A DNA stretch of 64,000 nt. It comes from Clitoria ternatea (Eukaryota > Streptophyta > Magnoliopsida > Fabales > Fabaceae). The notes beneath the pieces were generated by a model, which saw only the letters and a list, made by a program, of their open reading frames with translations, was not told the origin of the DNA and searched no databases. The stretch covers positions 231,840,242-231,904,241 of the forward strand of contig CM075670.1 in NCBI GenBank assembly GCA_037962975.1, written 5' to 3'. The position numbers and the translations under genes were made by a program. Position 1 is the first letter of the stretch; every line of letters begins with the position of its first letter. Of the stretch, positions 23,408-35,890 are shown piece by piece.

Positions 23408-26400
23408 ATGGCGAATCGTCATAGCATGGAAGCCATAGCCACGGCCTTCCAGCGTTTCACTGACGTATTCGAGAGGCAGAGCCAGCCTCGAACTGAAGAT
23501 GGCCAAGTATTGGATCGCTTCCTGAAGAGGAAGCCGAGTGAGTTCCAAGGGGGATTTAACCCTGAGGCAGCTTACAAGTGGATTCAAGATTTAGAGAGAA
23601 TTTTTAGGGGCCTTCACTGTACCAAGGCCCACAAAGTTGAGTGTGCAGTGTACATGCTGCGGGATGAAGCAGAAAACTGGTAGAAGATAACCAGAAGTCG
23701 ATTGACTGATGCTGACACCCAGCTGATCTGGGAAAATTTTGAAATGTGCTTTCTAGAGAAATATTTCCCCGACATAATAAGGAGTCGGAATGAACTAGAA
23801 TTTATGGAACTGAAACAGGGTTCCATGTCTGTAGAAGAATACGCAGCCAGATTTGAAGAGTTATGCCTGTTTTATCCGCCCTTCTAACAACCCGGAACAG
23901 AGAGTTCCAAATGCCTTAAATTTGAGAACGGACTGAGATCGGACATTAAAAGAGCTTTCAGACACCAGGAAATTAGAAGCTTTCCGGTGCTGGTGAATAA
24001 ATGTAGAATTTTCGAACAAGATGACAAGGCCCACTCGGGCCAGAGCAGCAAGGCAAACCCCTCATTGAGGCCCCAACAATCACGCTTCAAGAGACCAGGC
24101 AACGTTGGAAGGGGTGGACCCTCCCCTAAATGCAGAGGACAGGGAAACCGTGGGAGTCGTTTTGGGGGTCGTCCCGGAAATAGCAAGTGCTTCAGATGTG
24201 GTGGTGACCACTTTGCACGGGAATGTGATGTTGGAAACGATGTTGTATGCTTCCATTGTAATGAAAAGGGGCATGTTCGCCCTGACTGTCCGCAACTGTA
24301 ATCAGTGAATGTTAATGCATACCATGGGGGTTTCCGAGGGAGAGGACGCGGAAACGATGGCCGAGGCAATGGTGGCAGAGGCAACGGAGCACGGGGCAAC
24401 ATGATGTTTGCTCCAAATAACCGAGGAAGAAATACCGACCAACCGGCTGCGGGGAGAGTTTACGCCATCAACGCCGAGGAAGCTGCACAAGCGAATGACT
24501 TGGTGCAAAGTAAGTGCTCGCTCGGTAGATATACACTTAATGTAGTTTTTGATTCTGGAGCTACCCACTCCTTTATAGCTGACGATTGTGTGAGACGTTT
24601 AAAGTTGCCGACTGTGTATATGAATCGGACTTTGGAGGTAGCCAATCCGACCGGCGCTAAAGTGTTGACATCAATGATGTGTAAAGATGTGACCTTTACG
24701 TTGGACAATCAGAGTTTCACCTTCGATTTAGTATGTGTGCCTCTGAAAGATCTCGACATTGTACTTGGCATGGATTGGCTTTCAGCTAACAAGGTATTGG
24801 TGGACTGCCGAAACTGAAGAGTAATTTTTCCGAGGCGGATCAATGATGACTACATGGTACAAGGTATAGCTCAGTTATTTATGATGCTTTGTTTGACTGA
24901 AGGAGAGGTTAGAGCCTGAGTGAACGATATTCTGACTGTTTGTGAATTCCCCGAGGTGTTTCCTGAGGATGTGCCGGGTGTCCCTCCAAACAGAGAAGTT
25001 GAATTCTCTATAGACTTAGTCCCTGGAGCCGAGCCGGTCTCCAGTGCACCCTATAGGATGTCCCCAATAGAATTGGCTGAGTTGAAAAAGTAAGTGGATG
25101 AGTTACTCGGCAAACAGTTTATTCGACCGAGTGTATCACCATGGGCGCACCGGTGTTACTTGTTAAGAAGAAGGACGGCAACATGAGGTTATGTATAGAC
25201 TACCGACAGCTAAATAAGCTTACGATTAAGAATCGGTACCCATTGCCCAGGATTAACAACCTAATTGACCAGCTGCGTGGTGCTACAGTCTTCTCAAAGA
25301 TCGATTTACGATCGGGATACCACCAGATCCGGGTGAAGGACTCGGATATCCCCAAGACTGCCTTCAGGACCCGGTATGGCCACTACGAGTATGTAGTAAT
25401 GCCGTTTGGTGTGACAAACTCCCCTGCTGTGTTCATGAATTACATGAACAGCATCTTCCACCTGTACTTAGACCGATTCGTGGTCGTTTTTATTGATGAT
25501 ATCTTGGTCTACTTTAAGACCCTTGAGGAGCATGAGGGGCATCTCCGTTCGGTACTCTAAGTATTGAAGGAGAAGCAACTATTTGCAAAACTTTCAAAGT
25601 GTGACTTTTGGATGGATAGAATCCACTTCCTCGGGCATGTAATTTCCAAGGAAGGCGTCTCGGTGGATCCTTCCAAGGTAGAGGCTGTAATGGCATGGGA
25701 GAGACCCAAGTCGGTCTTGAAAATAAGAAGCTTTATGGATCTGGCTGGCTATTATAGACGGTTTATTGAGGGATTTTCTAAACTTGCCTTGCCTCTGACA
25801 AAATTGACTAGGAAGGGTGTCCCATTCGTGTCGAGTTCCGAGTGTGAGAGAAGTTTTCAAGAGCTAAAGACTAGGTTAACAACCGCCCCAGTGCTGGCAT
25901 TGCAAATCTATAAGAGAACTTTGTGGTCTACTGTGACGCGTCAGGACTCAGTCTGGGGTGCGTACTAATGCAGAAAGACCGACTGGTAGCTTATACCTCT
26001 CGGCAATTGAGGCCACACAAGCAGCATTATCCGACTCACGACTTGGAGTTGGCAGCTGTAGTCTTCGCATTGAAAATATGGAGGCATTACTTATACGGTT
26101 CCAAATTCAAGGTGTACAGCGACCACAAGAGCCTCAAATATTTATTCGACCAGAAAGAGCTGAACATGAGGCAGAGGAGATGGATGGAGGTTTTGAAAGA
26201 TTACGACTTCGAGTTGAAGTATCATCCGGGTAAAGAGAACGTTGTAGCCGACGCATTGAGTCGGAAATCCCTCCATGTGGCAGTGATGATGGTGAAGGAG
26301 GTGGAGTTATTGGAGCAATTCTGAGACATGAACTTTCATGTAAACGTTTCCTCGTCTCATAAAATTACGCTCGGTACGTTGAAGATTGCCAATGAGTTTC

Positions 26401-27824
26401 TGAAATTGGTATTTAAATAACAGGAGTCAGATCCCTACTTGGCTGAAATGAAGGAGACTCAGGCTAAGGGTAAGGAATTGTCTCTAACCGAAGGATCGGA
26501 TGGAATTTTTCGAGTGAAGGGCAGAATTTATGTACCAGGTGAAGGAGAATTAAGGAGAATGGTACTCGATGAGGCCCACAAAAGCCTGTTAAGCATTCAC
26601 CCAGGTACTACAAAGATGTACCACGATTTAAGACTGCAATTCTGGTGGCCCGGATTGAAGAGAAATGTAGTGGATTATGTGGCTCGGTGTATCATCTGTC
26701 AAAAATCAAAGGTTGAGCACCAGAAGCCGTATGGTGCGTTGCAACCCCTTGAGATCCCCATATGGAAATGAGACTCAATTGCCATAGACTTTGTAATGGG
26801 ATTGCCTAGAACCCGAGCGGGTTATGATGCCGTTTGGGTCATTGTAGACCGGTTGACGAAGAGTGCACACTTTCTGCCTGTGAACATGAGATACCCGTTA
26901 CAAAAGTTAGCCCAAATCTATATCCGAGAAATTGTCCTACTACATGGTGTGCCGACTTCTATCGTGTCAGACAGGGATCCTAGATTCATGTCCCGGTTTT
27001 GGACAAGCCTGCACCAGGAATTAGGCACGAAGCTTTGGCTGAGTTCCGCCTACCATCCCCAGTCGGATGGGCAATCCGAGCAAACGATACAAAGTTTAGA
27101 GTACTTACTGAGGGCGTGTGTGTTGGAGCATGGTGGTAGTTAGGAGCAGTACCTCCCTCTGATCGAATTTACATATAATAATAGCCACCACAGCAGCATT
27201 GGCATGGCACCCTATGAAGCACTGTATGGTCAGAAATGTCGAACCCCACTCTGTTGGTCAGAAACTGGTGAAAGCTTACTGTTAGGACCAGAAATTGTGA
27301 AGCAGACTTTGGAGCAGATCCAAGTAATTAGGGAAAAGATGAAGGCGTCTCAGGACAGGCAAAAAAGCTACCATGACAAACGGACTAAGCCACTTAAGTT
27401 TTCGGTCGGTGATAGAGTGTTCCTAAAGATTTCACTGAGTAAAGGAGTCGGACGAGCCTTGAAGAGTGGGAAGTTAAACCCCCGATACATTGGACCCAAT
27501 GAAGTACTGGAGAGAATCGGTTCTGTGGCATACCGAATAGCATTACCAGCTCACCTATCCAGATTGCATAACGTGTTTCATGTGTCTCAACTAAGGAAGT
27601 ATCTACCCGATCCCACTCATGAAATGTCGGATGATGAAGTGGAGATCAAAGAGGATTTGACCACAGTGACTGTACCGACTAGAATTGTAGACCGGTCGGT
27701 AAAACGCTTGAGAAGCAAGGATGTACAACTGGTCGAAGTAGCATGGCAGCAAAACAGTTGTACTTCTTATACCTGGGAACGCGAGGATACTATGAGGCAG
27801 CAGTATCCTGAGTTGTTCATTTAA
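23408..27824 (+). pseudogene. gypsy gag-pol polyprotein, 11 stops and two frameshifts
   Basis: An ATG at 23408 starts gag. Two CCHC knuckles follow (CFRCGGDHFAREC and CFHCNEKGHVRPDC, 24187-24292), then protease (VFDSGATHSFI), RT (IDYRQLNKLT, FIDDILVYF), RNase H (VYCDASG), integrase with an HHCC finger (CIICQKSK) and a DDE core (VSDRDPRF), and a chromodomain-like tail. In-frame stops lie at 23681, 23885, 24299, 24815, 24917, 25091, 25558, 26322, 26418, 26769 and 27141. One base is missing near 25142, and the frame shifts again near 25900-25925. Most stops fit a CAA/CAG, CGA or TGG codon with a C-to-T or G-to-A change. The element cannot make its own proteins. Confidence 0.94.
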
Positions 27825-27855
27825 GGTAAATCACAGTTTTAATTTTGAGGACGAA

Positions 27856-27876
27856 ATTTTTTGAGAGGGGGAGAAT
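27856..27876 (+). promoter_or_regulatory. Polypurine tract of the gypsy element
   Basis: A purine-rich run with GAGAGGGGGAGAA directly precedes the 3' LTR and would prime plus-strand DNA synthesis. Confidence 0.88.
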
Positions 27877-30151
27877 TGTAACATCCTGCGTATTAATTAA
27901 GGGCTAGATTTAGATTAAATGTTAAGTGAGGTTAATTATAAATTAAAAATATAACTGCTGACGGGACTGACTGGTGGTGACGTGTAACCATGCAACAGGC
28001 TCCGATCCGCGTTCCCCACTCACTCTTCGCGTTTCTAGGAGTATATGGGCTGAAGCCCTTAACCATTTCTCCATTCATTCCAGAATTTCCTCAAGGCTTT
28101 CCATCTTCTCTTACTTCTCTCCTTCTTCGTTCTTCTTCGTTCTTCTTCTTCGTCCCCTGTTTTTCGTAACATCGCGACTGTGGTGAAGTGGAGAACCCGA
28201 GAGTCCCACTGCTGGTGAGGAGCAATCGTTCGAGTGGAAGAAGAACAGCTTCCTGTTCCTAAGCTGACTAAAGGGTACGACTGTGTTCGACGGAGACTGA
28301 ACAAGTGAGAGTGGTGGACGAAGCAAACAGAGGCAACGGACCAACATCGGGAAACAGAGGAGCTTCTCGAGTCCCTTCAGTAGGTAGGGGGCGCTTTGCA
28401 TCTCAAATGCATAGTTTATGAACGGTCTCCGGGTGAAGTACTACCCTGTGCATGTGTGTTTGTGGATGTGGTAATTATGTAATATATATGATTGACAGCT
28501 TTTGAGTACCGAGTGCGTGTGATAGTTGAGTTTGATGGTAGTTTTTATACTTAATGCATGTGATTATGAGGTATGCTGTTAGATATGTGAATGCATGTGA
28601 GAGTTATGGGATTGTGTGTGAATCGAGTGCATGTGTCTAAAGTTTGTCGTACTGAGTCCGGTTGGTTATCTCACTCATGAATGCATGAGGTGGGGATCTC
28701 CGATACCGAGAGTATGTGTGTCACTACTAACTGATTTCAGCTGGGATGTTATATTAAAAATATGAGATGTTTGTCGCTGTGTATGTTGATATGATTTCTG
28801 AGTGCTCTGTACTGGGAGGCAGTGGGTAGATCCCGATTACTATCTTATATTAATATGCATGCGAACGTTGGGGATGAATCTGTTGTGCTTATATGATGAT
28901 GAATGAGGTACATGTAGAGTGTGGTTATAATGAGGAAAAGGGGTACTGTTGTATTGATAAATATGTGTGAAATATAATTGAAAGACCTTGGGTTGGACTC
29001 AAGGCAATACCGAGTGCATTAGCGTTGGACGCTTGATGAAAGACCTTGGGTTGGACTCAAGGCAAGCCTACCGAGTTGGACTCAGGGCTGCCCGTAACAC
29101 TTCCATTGTCACTTGGAGTGATTGTGTTATGTGTGAGGGCAAACGGTTTGGTACCAGTAAAACGGCCGGATCAGCTTAGAGCTGAGGAAAAAGGCTTGGA
29201 GCCTATGTTGTAACCTAACAATTTGTAATAAGGGGGTCGGATCCGACTGTAATGGATATATATACATATATATATATACTCGTATACTTTTGATAAGCTC
29301 ATTGCATTGCATGTGTACGTATTGGGAATAATATGATCCATATAGCTGTGTATTAAATGTATGAATTCCGATTGCATGATACTGTTGTGTGTAGACATAT
29401 TGAATGGCAGTTCATATTATAATTGATTGAGATGTGATGATGTATAGTGGAAGACTTGAGGATTTCCGAATCACTAACTGTCATTTTATATGTAAAAGCT
29501 CACCCCTGCTGTGGTTATATTTCAGTGGATGTCACTCGAAATGATGGATGATGGAAGAGCACCTGTTCTGTGAGGCGTACTGTGCAGTAGACGTGTATAT
29601 AATTGTATATACTGTGTAAAAAGTGTTGTTAAGCCTTGGCCGGCTCCTAATATAATATTTTGTCTGAATATGTCGGGATTGAACTCTCTTAGTATTGAGA
29701 GCGGCACTAAATTTATATATATATATATATATATATACATGTGATGTTATGTGTTTAATCTTGATCAGTAAATAATGAGGTAGGCGAATGTCCAAATGGG
29801 CACCTTTACATTCTACCGAATAACTGGAACTTGCGTAATTCCGAGTGAAGGAGAGAGTTGAGGTAAATCTGAGTGAGGTAAGACACGAACCCCCCCCCCC
29901 CCCTCCGAGTGAAGAGGGATTGGGTCAAGTCTGAGTAAGTTATATTTATTAAAGACTATTCCGTGTGGATAGGGCCCTGATATCCCGAGTGAACTAAGTT
30001 ACGAAGTTCCGAGTGATAATTGACTGGGTACGTTCCAAGTAAGAATTCATAGAACGTCCCGAGTGAAAGGAAGCTGGGGTACTCTTGGTAGATGAAACTA
30101 AGAAATCCCTAAGTGAGATTTGACCTCGTAGGGAGCCCTTAGTGTGAAGGA

Positions 30152-30201
<50 letters not shown>

Positions 30202-30726
30202 TGAGTGAAAAACCTGTGAACCACTTTCGAGTGATATTAGACTGAGAGAAATAATCCGAGTGGGAACAGCTTATAGACTCCGTGTCCTTGGGCCGAGGGA
30301 ATCATCTCCCGTGTGATTTACATCTGTGACCTTCAAGAGTAAAAATAGGGTGTGTGGTGTAAACTTTGGATGGGAGTAGGTGCGTGTGGGAAACTATTCT
30401 GAGTGAACCTGGATTCTAATCCCGAGTGGGGGACTATCTGAGTGTACGCATCGCTCCAGCGAATAAATCCTCGCTCCAGCGAGTGTAGCCCATTTAGTGT
30501 TATACTCTGGGACTTCGCTTAAGCGAGTACTATTCGCTTAGAAGCGTTCTCGTTCGCTGGCTCTCGTAGTCGATGCCATGTTTTGCTTAATGTTGTATTC
30601 TGACCCGGCCTTCCCTTCTCTGGGTCGGATTTCTACTTTTCTTAACCTTCAATTATTTTCATCTTGCCAAATTTTGGAAAATTTTTCCCTGTCTTAAACT
30701 TCATTTAATTTAGTAAGGATGTTTCA
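27877..30726 (+). repeat. 3' LTR of the gypsy element (2850 bp)
   Basis: This is the sister of 20257-23078. It is longer mainly because of a (TA)n run at about 30,152-30,199 (the other LTR has about 20 bp there) and a longer C run at about 29,890-29,903. It ends GGATGTTTCA at 30726. Confidence 0.94.
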
Positions 30727-31422
30727 GAAAAAATAGACATGTTGCACAAAAAAATCTTACCAATGCCGTATCAGTCCTGAAATCAGTCCGCAAAAAATAA
30801 GCATAAAAACAGGGTTATATAATATTACCATTTTTAATATTATTTTCCTTGAATATCAGAAACTTAGAAAATGTTCAAAACCATCAGCAAAAAAGAAGCA
30901 TGAAAACAGGGTTATATAACTGTATTATAGTTGCTTCCAGAACAGAGTACATACAGACTTTTTTGATCAATAGAGATGGAAGGCACAGCGAGGGAGGAAG
31001 CTCGACGACCACCGTGAGGGAGGGAGCTCGACGACCACCGCGAAGGAGAAAGCTTCACGACTGCACGATGGAAGGCTTGACGATCTGGAATACAATGGAC
31101 GGAGAGGCACTGGACCACCACGATGACTGATGAAGACGTACAGCAACGGAGAGGCACGAAGGAATGAATGAGGAAGACAATCAGAAATGGGATTTTTCCC
31201 TAAGTTATCCCCAATACGACATCATTTTGGGCATTTATATATATTTTTTAGTTAAAAAAACTGACCCGGTTTGAACCGGGTAAACCCGATTTTTTCCGGT
31301 TTCACTGGTTTTTGACCGGTTTCGATAGAGGCCAGTTTTCCCATGCATCCGGATCGGACAGGTCACCGGTTCCCAGTCTGACCGGTCCGACCGACCGGTC
31401 CAGTCCGGTTCTGACAACCATG
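30727..31422 (-). other. 5' terminal part of the hAT element
   Basis: This is the hAT sequence on the far side of the gypsy insertion. A GC-rich patch (about 30,975-31,150) may be the untranslated first exon of the transposase transcript. The AACCGG-rich subterminal zone (31,258-31,410) and the inverted terminal repeat (31,400-31,422) follow. No coding frame is supported. Confidence 0.7.
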
Positions 31423-31430
31423 ATTCATAT

Positions 31431-31994
31431 CATCACTAAGGACAAACTATCGTTAACTGTTGCACAGTTGGCTTTCATGAGCATAACGACAAACACATTA
31501 GCAGCATGACACCATTAGCTTTTCCTCAGCCATGCCTAGCTGATCTTTCATTTCTTTATGAATTAGCACATTCATATGGTCCAAAATATATAATATTATA
31601 AGTGGAATAAACTTGTTAAATATTGAAACGTACATTAATATAGTCGTGCAAAAATAGAGGTTTTTCAATGTTTACTTGTTAGGGGAATTATGGAAAATGA
31701 AAGAAAATTAAATAGAGTTATCCTCGATCAGTTTTGGGTTCAAAAAGGTTTTAAAAGATTAGTGATAACATAATCACAATGGTACTAATCTGGGAAGAGT
31801 GTAAAACATGGAGTTCCAAGTCACGATTCTCTAAGCGTTCCAGATGCCGGTCTAATTGATGAGGTTGGTGATGGAGCAAATGATGACGAGAACGCTACGG
31901 GTGGGATCCCCTTGTGCTTGCAAAACCGACCAACTCCATAGCTTTTTAGGATTAGGGTTTTGAAGGTTGAGGTGTAGGATCCATTTTACCATGT
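31431..31994. other. No supported gene; possible retroelement leader
   Basis: The first half is AT-rich and plain. From about 31,780 the sequence probably belongs to the leader of a minus-strand LTR element whose primer site is at 31,995-32,013. Confidence 0.4.
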
Positions 31995-32240
31995 CCCACA
32001 GTGGGCGTCAAAATGTTCACACAAAGAAAATAGGTACAAAACCCTAGAGAATTCCCCTAGGGATTAGGTTTATTATTTCTAATATGTGTCACTTAGGTTA
32101 CAATGTGAGCCTATAGGGCGTATTTATACACTTGTAAAGTAGAAAGGGAAATTCAGGCCCAAGTCCAGGAGATAACCGCTTCTGGTGAGATAATGGATAA
32201 TCATTACCTGCTAAATTAAAGGGGTAAGGGGTACCGTGGG
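31995..32240 (-). mobile_element. Fragment of a Tat/Ogre-like LTR with its primer site
   Basis: On the minus strand an LTR-like sequence ends TGTGAACA (plus position 32014). It is followed by TTTTGACGCCCACTGTGGG (31,995-32,013), which closely resembles the GGCGCCCACTGTGGG primer region common in Tat/Ogre gypsy elements. A TATAAATAC box lies near 32,132-32,140 on the same strand. The LTR is cut at 32,240 by the next element. Confidence 0.55.
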
Positions 32241-35200
32241 TGTAACATCCCATTTTCAACACAAATAGAAAATAGATATTAATATATCTTTGATGAGAAA
32301 TACTTACTATTAGTTAGTTTATTATTATCATTTTTTAATGAAATTTTGGTATTTATATTTAATCATTTGTTTTTTTAAATAAAATAAAATAAAAATAATT
32401 AAATAAAAATATTTATGTATTTTGAATGAGAATTTTAAAATGACGTAATTAGTATTTATTGATTAATAAAATTATATTAAGAATTTTAAATATATTTATT
32501 ATTCATAACTTTTATTTTATGTTTTTATATTTATGTTTTTACACATTTGGGATTTCACTCTTATTAGAATTTTAAAATAAAATTTTGAAGGAATTAGACT
32601 ATAGTTCTTTAGAACTTTTTGATCTACATAATATTTATGATTATCTGAAATTTTTTAAAAAATTTTAAAATATTTTAATAAAATAATATATTCTAAATAA
32701 TTTTAAATTCATATAAAGTTACTTAAAATTAAAAATATTTACAAGAAAGTGAAGTTAAATTATAAGAAAATTTTCTAAGATCCATTTCAAGTAGATTATC
32801 TAAAAATAATCGGTTTGAGAAAAATCTTGATTTTTTCGAATCATTAAAAAATTAGAAACGTATTAATAAATTTTTATTAACAGAAAATTTTAGATTTTTA
32901 AAATTTAAACTTTATATTACTTATCATAAAATTAATGAGAACCGATATAATATTGCTAAATTTCAAAAAGGACTAATTTTGAATATTTAAAATATATCGA
33001 GTGAAAGGTTACTATTTGGCTTAATAATTCAGCTGACATTTACTATGCAAAATACTGTACATATACAAAATTTTCAAAATATGTACAGTAACTAGGATTT
33101 AAATTTCAAAAAATACACAGTACTTTTATATTAAAATAATGGAATGTATAGTAATTTTTCTTCCTATAAATACCGAAGGAATTCTTCTTTAGAATTCATA
33201 ATTTCAGATTAAGTTTTCTTAATATAGTAGTGTTAGTGAGATAGTGGTGGAAGTAAGAGAGAGAAATAAAATTTTTGGAAGAAGGTTCTACTAAAATTCT
33301 AAGGTAAGAATACATCTCTTTTATATTTTTTAGGGTTATTTTCATATTATTTTTAGAAATCTATTATTATACTGGAAATAATATTATTTTAAGTTATTAT
33401 TCTGAATAGTAAAATATTACTTTAATAGTAAAATACTATTTCAATAGTAAATTACTATTTTAATAGTAAATTACTATTCAAATAGTACATTACTATTTAC
33501 TGTTACTATTTACCTTTACTATTCACGATTTACTTTTTACTGTTACTATCCATGGTTTACTATTTACTATTACTATTCATATTTACTATTTACTATTACT
33601 ATTCATGATTTACTATTTACTATTCACTATTTACTATTCAAAATTTACCATTTCTGTTTTAAGTAGAAATCTTAATTTTCATCTTATAACTATATTAAAG
33701 TGAAATTGGTATATTTTAGAACTCGGAGACGAGGCGCGCATAGACTTTCCATAACGAACCAAGATACAAGAGGTAAGGGGGAGTACGATAGGAATATAAT
33801 ATGAAAAGACATAAAAATAATGAGAGGAGTCCCCTACTCCTTTAAAATTTAATAATATTATTATTTTAAAATAATAACTATTTAACTTAAAAATTTATAA
33901 TAAATTTTAAATTGAGTATCTTGTGTAACTTGATCTGAATACCTATGTAAATACCTGGATAACCTATGCAAACTGGATTCAACCTATGCAAGGACTTGGA
34001 CTATTATGACCTGTATGGACTGAACTATATACCTATGTGAGGATTGGACTATATGGACCTACATAGACCTATGCGAGGAATAGACTATAAAGACTTAAAA
34101 TTAATCTTATTAATTTAAATAACCATTAAAATTAAAATTATATTTAATTGATTTGATTATAATTATTAGTATTTGATTATTATTGATGATATTTAATTTT
34201 GATCGATATTATTTGATTATGATTGACATTTTTTGATTGTGATTGATGATATTGTGATTGATAATATTTGATTATGATTGATGATCTTGTGATATGAGTT
34301 TGAGCATATAGCAAGCATGACGGAAAGTTAAAACTTAGTAAGAATTTTCTTACCTTACTCTTTAAATTTTTATTCTAAGAGAAAGTATTTTATCATTATT
34401 TTAGTCTTTTATTCCTTCTTAGAAATAATTTTTATTAACTTTATTTTTAATCTCTAGAATAAAATCTAGTATTAGAAAGAAGCTATTTTGTGAAAATCAG
34501 AGGTTGAGATAATTAATTCTTGAATTAAAGAAAATTTTTACAGTTTTAAGTATTCTTAGTTAATGATTTTAAGAATATATATATATATATATATATATTC
34601 TTTTAGAAATTTAAATTAGTTTTCCCTAATGAAATAACTAAAGGATATTTTTTTATAGTCGAGATTTCTAAACTCAATCTAATTAAGATTCAAATTAAGA
34701 AAGATTATGTAAATATGTGAAGTTTTTTTTAAGAGAAAGTTTTGAGATATTTAAGGCTTGGAAACTCAATTTTGGTGAGATCTGAATTCGAAGACTGTAC
34801 TAAATTTATTCTGTATAATAGAAGTTCAAAGAAGAACTTATGGGAATGTACAGTTTATTGAGATGATTTGTGAACCTTTATGGTATTTAATAATTGAGTT
34901 TCTAAAAGTCTTAACCAACTAAATATGTGAGTAGTTCATGCATCATGAATCATTAAAGAGAAATGAGATGTGATATTGCATGGGGATGGATTATAGAAAC
35001 CGAGGATACATTAAAGGAGGCTTAATTACGAGCCTTGGGATGAGAGAGTGTGAAAGGGTGCTTCAGGTGACCTGGGGTCGCTCCCTAGTATCGGGTACTT
35101 TCACAATAAAAACTTTCTCAGTCTGACTAGTCTCTAAGTGTTTCCAAGCCAGTTGAGCTGTTCATATGCCATGAAGGCATGTATGTTATTATCCAGAATT

Positions 35201-35255
35201 ATGGAACAGTGTAAACTTTTGGTTAGCCAAGTGTGCGGGTTGGGCAAAAACTTGA
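32241..35255 (+). mobile_element. LTR-like block starting TGTAACATCCC, interrupted and incomplete
   Basis: It starts with the TGTAACATCC end seen on gypsy LTRs here, is very AT-rich and has no coding frame. A promoter-like zone (TATAAATACC at 33,167-33,176) is followed by a donor-like AAGGTAAGAAT (33,301). The layout is like the solo LTR at 3364-14768 read on the minus strand. The second copia element is inserted at 35256. I cannot find its right end after 40,288, nor a paired LTR or target duplication. Confidence 0.5.
33405..33655 (+). repeat. Low-complexity array of TTTACTATT/ACTATTCA motifs
   Basis: Short motifs such as TTTACTATTTACTATT and TACTATTCATGATTTACTA recur irregularly over about 250 bp. 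A related GTGAATAGTGAATTTT pair occurs in the leader of the copia element at 35,757-35,790. Confidence 0.75.
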
Positions 35256-35683
35256 TGTTAGTCAAAAATTGGCCTAATTTGTTAGGCCACCAACCTTGCA
35301 AATGAGAAAAATGTGAATGGTTGGTGGCCAACCATTTTTAATGTGTTCACATTGCCCAAAACTTGCTACAAATAGATGCATCCATGAAGAGGAAATTCAT
35401 TCCAAGCTTAAGAAGTTCTAAGCTTTCAAGAGAGAAAAACTTAGAGAGATAAGTTTTTTAGTGAGTGAAAATTTGGGTGTAATTGGGTTGTGGGTTTTGA
35501 GAGGTTGTGAGTGTTTGTAAACACTTTGTGTATCTTCCCTTTCTATTAGTAAAATATCTGCAGCAGTCCGGAGACGTAGGCATAATTGGCCAAACTCCGT
35601 TATCAAATTTTGTGTCTTATAATTCCGCATTTTTACTCGTTCTCGAATCTAATTAAGGCGTGATGTTGCGAAATTCCCTAACA
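35256..35683 (+). repeat. 5' LTR of the second copia element (428 bp)
   Basis: It is nearly identical to 39854-40282. At about 35,366 it reads CTACAAATAGATGC where the 3' LTR reads CTATAAATAGATGC, so the probable TATA box is damaged in the LTR that would drive the element. Confidence 0.95.
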
Positions 35684-35685
35684 AC

Positions 35686-35697
35686 TGGTATCAGAGC
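35686..35697 (+). promoter_or_regulatory. Primer-binding site of the second copia element
   Basis: TGGTATCAGAGC begins 2 bases after the 5' LTR end and is complementary to initiator-Met tRNA. Confidence 0.95.
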
Positions 35698-35890
35698 TTA
35701 GGTGCTCATTTCTGTCAAATTTTTACAATGAGTACTATTCATATGAATAGTAATTTCGTGAATAGTGAATTTTGTGAATAGTGAATTTTGGTCAGTAATA
35801 CCAAATTCATCCACAGCAGTATTCTAATACACGGTGGTTCACTGAAATTGTCAGAAGCGATCTAGAGGAAGTCACATTTGAGTGGGAACA

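Larger units (their letters stand above)
20257..30726 (+). mobile_element. Ty3/gypsy retrotransposon, probably Tekay (chromovirus)
   Basis: Two long LTRs (20257-23078 and 27877-30726) start TGTAACATCCTGCG and end AGGATGTTTCA. A Met-tRNA primer site follows the first and a polypurine tract precedes the second. The flanks GAAAT (20252-20256) and GAAAA (30727-30731) look like a 5-bp duplication with one later change. The order protease, RT, RNase H, integrase marks Ty3/gypsy. The C-terminus (VQLVEVAW...TWEREDTMRQQYPELF) resembles the chromodomain tail of the Tekay/Del lineage. It is inserted in the 5' part of the hAT element. Confidence 0.94.
16204..31422 (-). mobile_element. hAT DNA transposon, split by a gypsy element
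   Basis: The flanking 8-bp duplication is ATTCATAT (16196-16203 and 31423-31430), the size typical of hAT elements. The ends are inverted repeats: both contain TCAGAACCGGACTGG, preceded by a poorly matched 8-base tip. Both subterminal regions are full of CCGGTT/AACCGG motifs (16213-16290 and 31260-31410), as hAT transposases tend to bind. Removing the nested gypsy copy (20257-30726) leaves about 4.7 kb. The transposase lies on the minus strand, so transcription probably starts near 31 kb, and the gypsy copy separates that start from the coding exons. Confidence 0.88.
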
